DNA of 8,022 bases from Candidatus Roizmanbacteria bacterium CG_4_10_14_0_8_um_filter_33_9 (GTDB taxonomy: Bacteria; Patescibacteriota; Microgenomatia; UBA1406; GWC2-37-13): the NCBI GenBank assembly GCA_002785065.1, contig PFLI01000115.1, positions 1-8,022 of the forward strand, written 5' to 3'. The position numbers were made by a program, and so were the translations under genes. The number at the start of each line of letters is the position of its first letter. The first letter of the stretch is position 1. Of the stretch, positions 5,603-8,022 are shown in pieces. Below the pieces are notes generated by a model. That model searched no databases. It had not been told where the DNA came from and saw only the letters and a program-made list of their open reading frames with translations.

Positions 5603-6439
5603 ATGCACAGACCAGTTTTGTTAAATGAATCTATTGAGGGTTTAAATATTCAGAGAGGAGAATATTATATTGATGCAACTGCGGGAGAAGGCGGGCATCT
5701 ATGGGCAATGCTTCAAAAAGGAGCCAATGTTCTGGCTCTTGATAGGGATGAGAATCAAATAAAAAAACTTATAAATATGTTTAAAGAAGATAAAAACGTA
5801 ACTTTCGAAATTGGTAATTTTGCAAGTATTGAACAAATTTCTTTAAAGTGTGGGTTTAAATCGGTATCCGGAATACTTTTTGACTTAGGTCTTTCTAATG
5901 AGCAGCTTCAAAAAGGAGGCATAGGTCTTTCTTATAAAAAACTTGATGAGCCACTTGATATGAGGCTTGATAAAACAAGCGAAATAACTGCGAAAAAACT
6001 CATTAACAGTTTAAATGAAGAGCAGTTATATAAGCTATTTGCGAAAAATTCCGAAGAGTTATATTCACTTCAAATAGCGCGTGCTATTGTTTTAGAAAGA
6101 AAAAGAAGAGAAATAAAAACAGTAGGTTCTTTAGTTAAAATAATCAAAAATGTAGTAACCGATAGTCCAAATGGTGCCATAGCTCGGATATTCCAAGCTC
6201 TTCGTGTCGAAGTTAATAGTGAATATCAAAATTTGGAATCAGCTTTAAAAGGGGCATTGTTATTAGTACGTTCTGGAGGCCGTATAGTAATAATTAGTTT
6301 TCACTCCTTAGAAGATAGGATTGTTAAAAGATTTATTAAAAACAATCATTTAAAACAGTTAAAGAAAAAAGTTATCAAATTTGGAAGAGATCATTTCACT
6401 TTTGAAAGATCGGCAAAGTTAAGAGTAATAATTATATGA
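5603..6439 (+). CDS. rsmH: 16S rRNA (cytosine-N4) methyltransferase RsmH (MraW)
   Basis: RsmH uses S-adenosylmethionine to methylate N4 of C1402 (E. coli numbering) in the decoding centre of 16S rRNA. All family blocks are visible: HRPVLLNES (2-10), the SAM loop DATAGEGGH (24-32), DRD (47-49), FDLGLSNEQL (93-102), PLDMR (117-121), ARIFQALRVEVN (194-205), ISFHSLEDRIVKRF (231-244) and a terminal ERSAKLR (268-274). At 278 residues it is about 30 shorter than typical. The loss lies in the region before the final motif, where the usual NPRARSAKLR is reduced to FERSAKLR, and it has almost no C-terminal tail. It starts one base after mraZ and its stop overlaps the next start (ATGA), so translational coupling is likely. 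No Shine-Dalgarno is seen. Confidence 0.96.
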   Translation: MHRPVLLNESIEGLNIQRGEYYIDATAGEGGHLWAMLQKGANVLALDRDENQIKKLINMFKEDKNVTFEIGNFASIEQISLKCGFKSVSGILFDLGLSNEQLQKGGIGLSYKKLDEPLDMRLDKTSEITAKKLINSLNEEQLYKLFAKNSEELYSLQIARAIVLERKRREIKTVGSLVKIIKNVVTDSPNGAIARIFQALRVEVNSEYQNLESALKGALLLVRSGGRIVIISFHSLEDRIVKRFIKNNHLKQLKKKVIKFGRDHFTFERSAKLRVIII

Positions 6440-6711
6440 AGTATTTTAAAAAGTATCTATTTAGTATTTTAATCTTTTTTTTCTTTTTCGGAAACATATA
6501 TTTTATTATTACGGGAGTAAGTGTAAGTAAACAAATACACGAATATGAAGTAAATGAAGAGAAATATCAAGAAGAAAATACTATTTTAGAAACAGAAGTA
6601 TCGAAGATTTCGTCGTTACAATATGCATCGTCAATGAGTGCGAGTTTAACTATCGATAAAGAAATAAATCCAATTTATCTTAATAATGCGCCATTTGCTT
6701 TAAATAGATAA
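6436..6711 (+). CDS. ftsL: FtsL-like septum protein (single membrane pass, coiled coil)
   Basis: This is a 91-residue protein between rsmH and the class B penicillin-binding protein gene, the place normally held by ftsL. It has a short basic cytoplasmic start (KYFKKY), one very hydrophobic membrane segment (about 8-28, with five Phe in a row), then an acidic and polar extracytoplasmic helix with heptad-like spacing (about 33-62) containing EENTILETEVSKISSLQY (46-63). FtsL proteins pair with FtsB/DivIC through such coils and activate FtsWI at the septum. Sequence conservation in this family is poor, so the call rests on position, topology and the EN..L pattern; a DivIC/FtsB-like protein is the alternative. 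The start overlaps the rsmH stop (ATGA) and the next gene begins 3 nt after its stop. Confidence 0.75.
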   Translation: MKYFKKYLFSILIFFFFFGNIYFIITGVSVSKQIHEYEVNEEKYQEENTILETEVSKISSLQYASSMSASLTIDKEINPIYLNNAPFALNR

Positions 6712-6714
6712 TGT

Positions 6715-8022
6715 ATGACAAAAGTTCGTTTACTATTTTTTTCGTTTATTTGCCTATTCTTAATCATTATTCTTCGATTATTTTATATTCAAGTAATTAA
6801 CCCTGTAAATACATCTGATTACTTAAAAACAAAAACAATTTATCCACAAAGAGGAAGGGTTTTTGATAGAAATATGCTTCCTTTAGTAACAAATCAAACA
6901 AAATATCGATTATTTATGGAACCACAGAAAGTTAAAAATGAATATGACACCTTTAAAACGATTGCGCCAATACTTGGAATGGAGGAGGCATCGATTGAGG
7001 CAAGATTTGATAAAACAAAAAACTGGGTTTCTATCAAGTTGGGTTTATCTAAAAATCAAGTTACTCAACTCGAGTTAACAAAATTGACTGGAATGGGATA
7101 TGATGAAGAACAAACGCGATATTATCCAGAAGGTTCTGCTTCAGCACATATTTTAGGATTTGTGGGAAAAAATATAGAAGGTGATAGTGTTGGATATTTT
7201 GGAATTGAAGGATATTATGACAAGGATTTATCAGGTTTACCTGGACTGATTCGTTCAGATAGAGATCTTCTCAATCAACCGATCTTTCTTGGAACTCAAG
7301 AAAAAACTGCGCCTGAAAATGGCAGAGATCTTGTATTAACGATTGATAGTTCTGTTCAAAATATTGTAAAAAAACAGTTAAAAGAAGGAATTGATCGGTA
7401 TGATGCAAAAAAGGGATGTGTAATTGTGGCAGATCCAAAAACGATGGAAATATTAAGCCTCATTTGCTTACCTGATTTTGATCCAGAAGTCTATTATTCC
7501 ACTTCTGAAGAAACATTCAAAAATTCAGCAATTTCGGATTTATACGAACCCGGATCAACTTTTAAGCCATTGATTATGGCTGCAGCGTTACAAAATAAAG
7601 CAATTAAGATTAATGATATATATAACGAATCAGGGTCGGTTACTATTGGCGAATATACAATCCAAACGTGGAACAATTCATATGAAGGAAAAATTAATAT
7701 GACACGAATCTTGGAAAAATCGTCAAATGTTGGAATGGTTTATATCGGTGAAAAAATGGGTAATAAAATGCTTTTTGATACTATAAATAAATATCGTTTT
7801 GGTGAAAAAACCGATATTGATTTGCAAGGAGAAGTATCAGGATACATTAAACCTTATTCGAAGTGGTATCCTATTGACTTTGCAACAGCAACTTTTGGTC
7901 AAGGTTTGGTAGTAACACCAATTCAGATGATTAGAGCATTTGCTTCTATTATCAATGGAGGTCACCTTATGCAACCGTTTATTGTTAAACAGCTGATAAG
8001 TGATAAGCAGAAAATTGAGATT
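6715..8022 (+). CDS. ftsI: FtsI-type class B penicillin-binding protein, 3'-truncated by the window
   Basis: This is a peptidoglycan transpeptidase that cross-links septal wall outside the membrane. The visible 436 residues run open to the window edge. In order: an N-terminal anchor (about 5-22), the dimerisation-domain motif PQRGRVFDRN (44-53), YYPEGSASAHILGFVG, the linker FGIEGYYDKDLSG, and the transpeptidase domain. The active-site SxxK is S281-T-F-K284 in EPGSTFKP, the SxN motif is S336-S-N338, and FGQGLVVTPIQM lies near the right edge. The KTG motif and C-terminus are beyond the window, so a PASTA tail cannot be judged. The usual DRNG is DRNM here. ATG 6715 is the first in-frame start after a stop at 6709-6711 and fits the anchor. 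It follows the FtsL-like gene by 3 nt with no Shine-Dalgarno, suggesting coupling. Confidence 0.95.
   Translation, partial: MTKVRLLFFSFICLFLIIILRLFYIQVINPVNTSDYLKTKTIYPQRGRVFDRNMLPLVTNQTKYRLFMEPQKVKNEYDTFKTIAPILGMEEASIEARFDKTKNWVSIKLGLSKNQVTQLELTKLTGMGYDEEQTRYYPEGSASAHILGFVGKNIEGDSVGYFGIEGYYDKDLSGLPGLIRSDRDLLNQPIFLGTQEKTAPENGRDLVLTIDSSVQNIVKKQLKEGIDRYDAKKGCVIVADPKTMEILSLICLPDFDPEVYYSTSEETFKNSAISDLYEPGSTFKPLIMAAALQNKAIKINDIYNESGSVTIGEYTIQTWNNSYEGKINMTRILEKSSNVGMVYIGEKMGNKMLFDTINKYRFGEKTDIDLQGEVSGYIKPYSKWYPIDFATATFGQGLVVTPIQMIRAFASIINGGHLMQPFIVKQLISDKQKIEI

Noticed and set aside
6437..6439. TGA read as glycine, as in Gracilibacteria
   Set aside because: rsmH ends correctly at this TGA just after SAKLR, and the next gene starts in the ATGA overlap; all other genes are full length under the standard code.
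7494..7676. Minus-strand frame inside the penicillin-binding protein gene
   Set aside because: It is a shadow of the transpeptidase domain around the SxxK motif.

Overview
This is an AT-rich bacterial window built around the start of a division and cell-wall (dcw) gene cluster. The standard genetic code fits: TAA and TGA both act as stops and every large reading frame is intact. Several things suggest a Candidate Phyla Radiation (Patescibacteria) genome, perhaps Microgenomates. The dcw proteins are short and pared down. Most genes lack a Shine-Dalgarno sequence. The genes are packed with 1-3 bp gaps or short overlaps. A nucleoside phosphorylase of the archaeal AMP-phosphorylase type sits in the cell-wall operon. 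The taxonomic placement is inferred from family resemblance and was not tested.

Layout. Positions 1-1260 look like an accessory segment: an unrecognised protein (81-503), then a class I SAM-dependent methyltransferase (588-1202). The methyltransferase is bracketed by two copies of an imperfect direct repeat (509-547 and 1221-1254). Positions 1280-5128, on the minus strand, form a compact operon in the order murJ (lipid II flippase), an archaeal-type AMP/thymidine phosphorylase, and mltG (endolytic murein transglycosylase). Positions 5129-5205 are a 77-bp divergent control region. Positions 5206-8022, on the plus strand, are the head of the dcw operon: mraZ, rsmH, an FtsL-like membrane coiled-coil protein, and an FtsI-type class B penicillin-binding protein that runs off the right edge.

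How the genes fit together. MurJ moves lipid II outward, the FtsI-type transpeptidase cross-links the septal glycan, the FtsL-like protein would scaffold the divisome, and MltG cuts growing glycan strands to set their length. So both sides of the divergent region serve wall growth and division. MraZ is the probable regulator. Four TGG triplets spaced exactly 10 bp apart run through the mraZ promoter and start codon, which is the geometry expected of a MraZ operator. The phosphorylase is the one metabolic gene in the wall operon.

Most noteworthy: (1) the in-phase MraZ operator overlapping an apparently leaderless start; (2) the direct repeats framing the methyltransferase like a cassette; (3) the archaeal-type phosphorylase without the N-terminal domain of archaeal AMP phosphorylases; (4) changes at usually conserved charged positions in MurJ and in the first MraZ DNA-binding motif. 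I found no tRNA, rRNA, CRISPR array or transposase. No gene-free stretch exceeds 300 bp.
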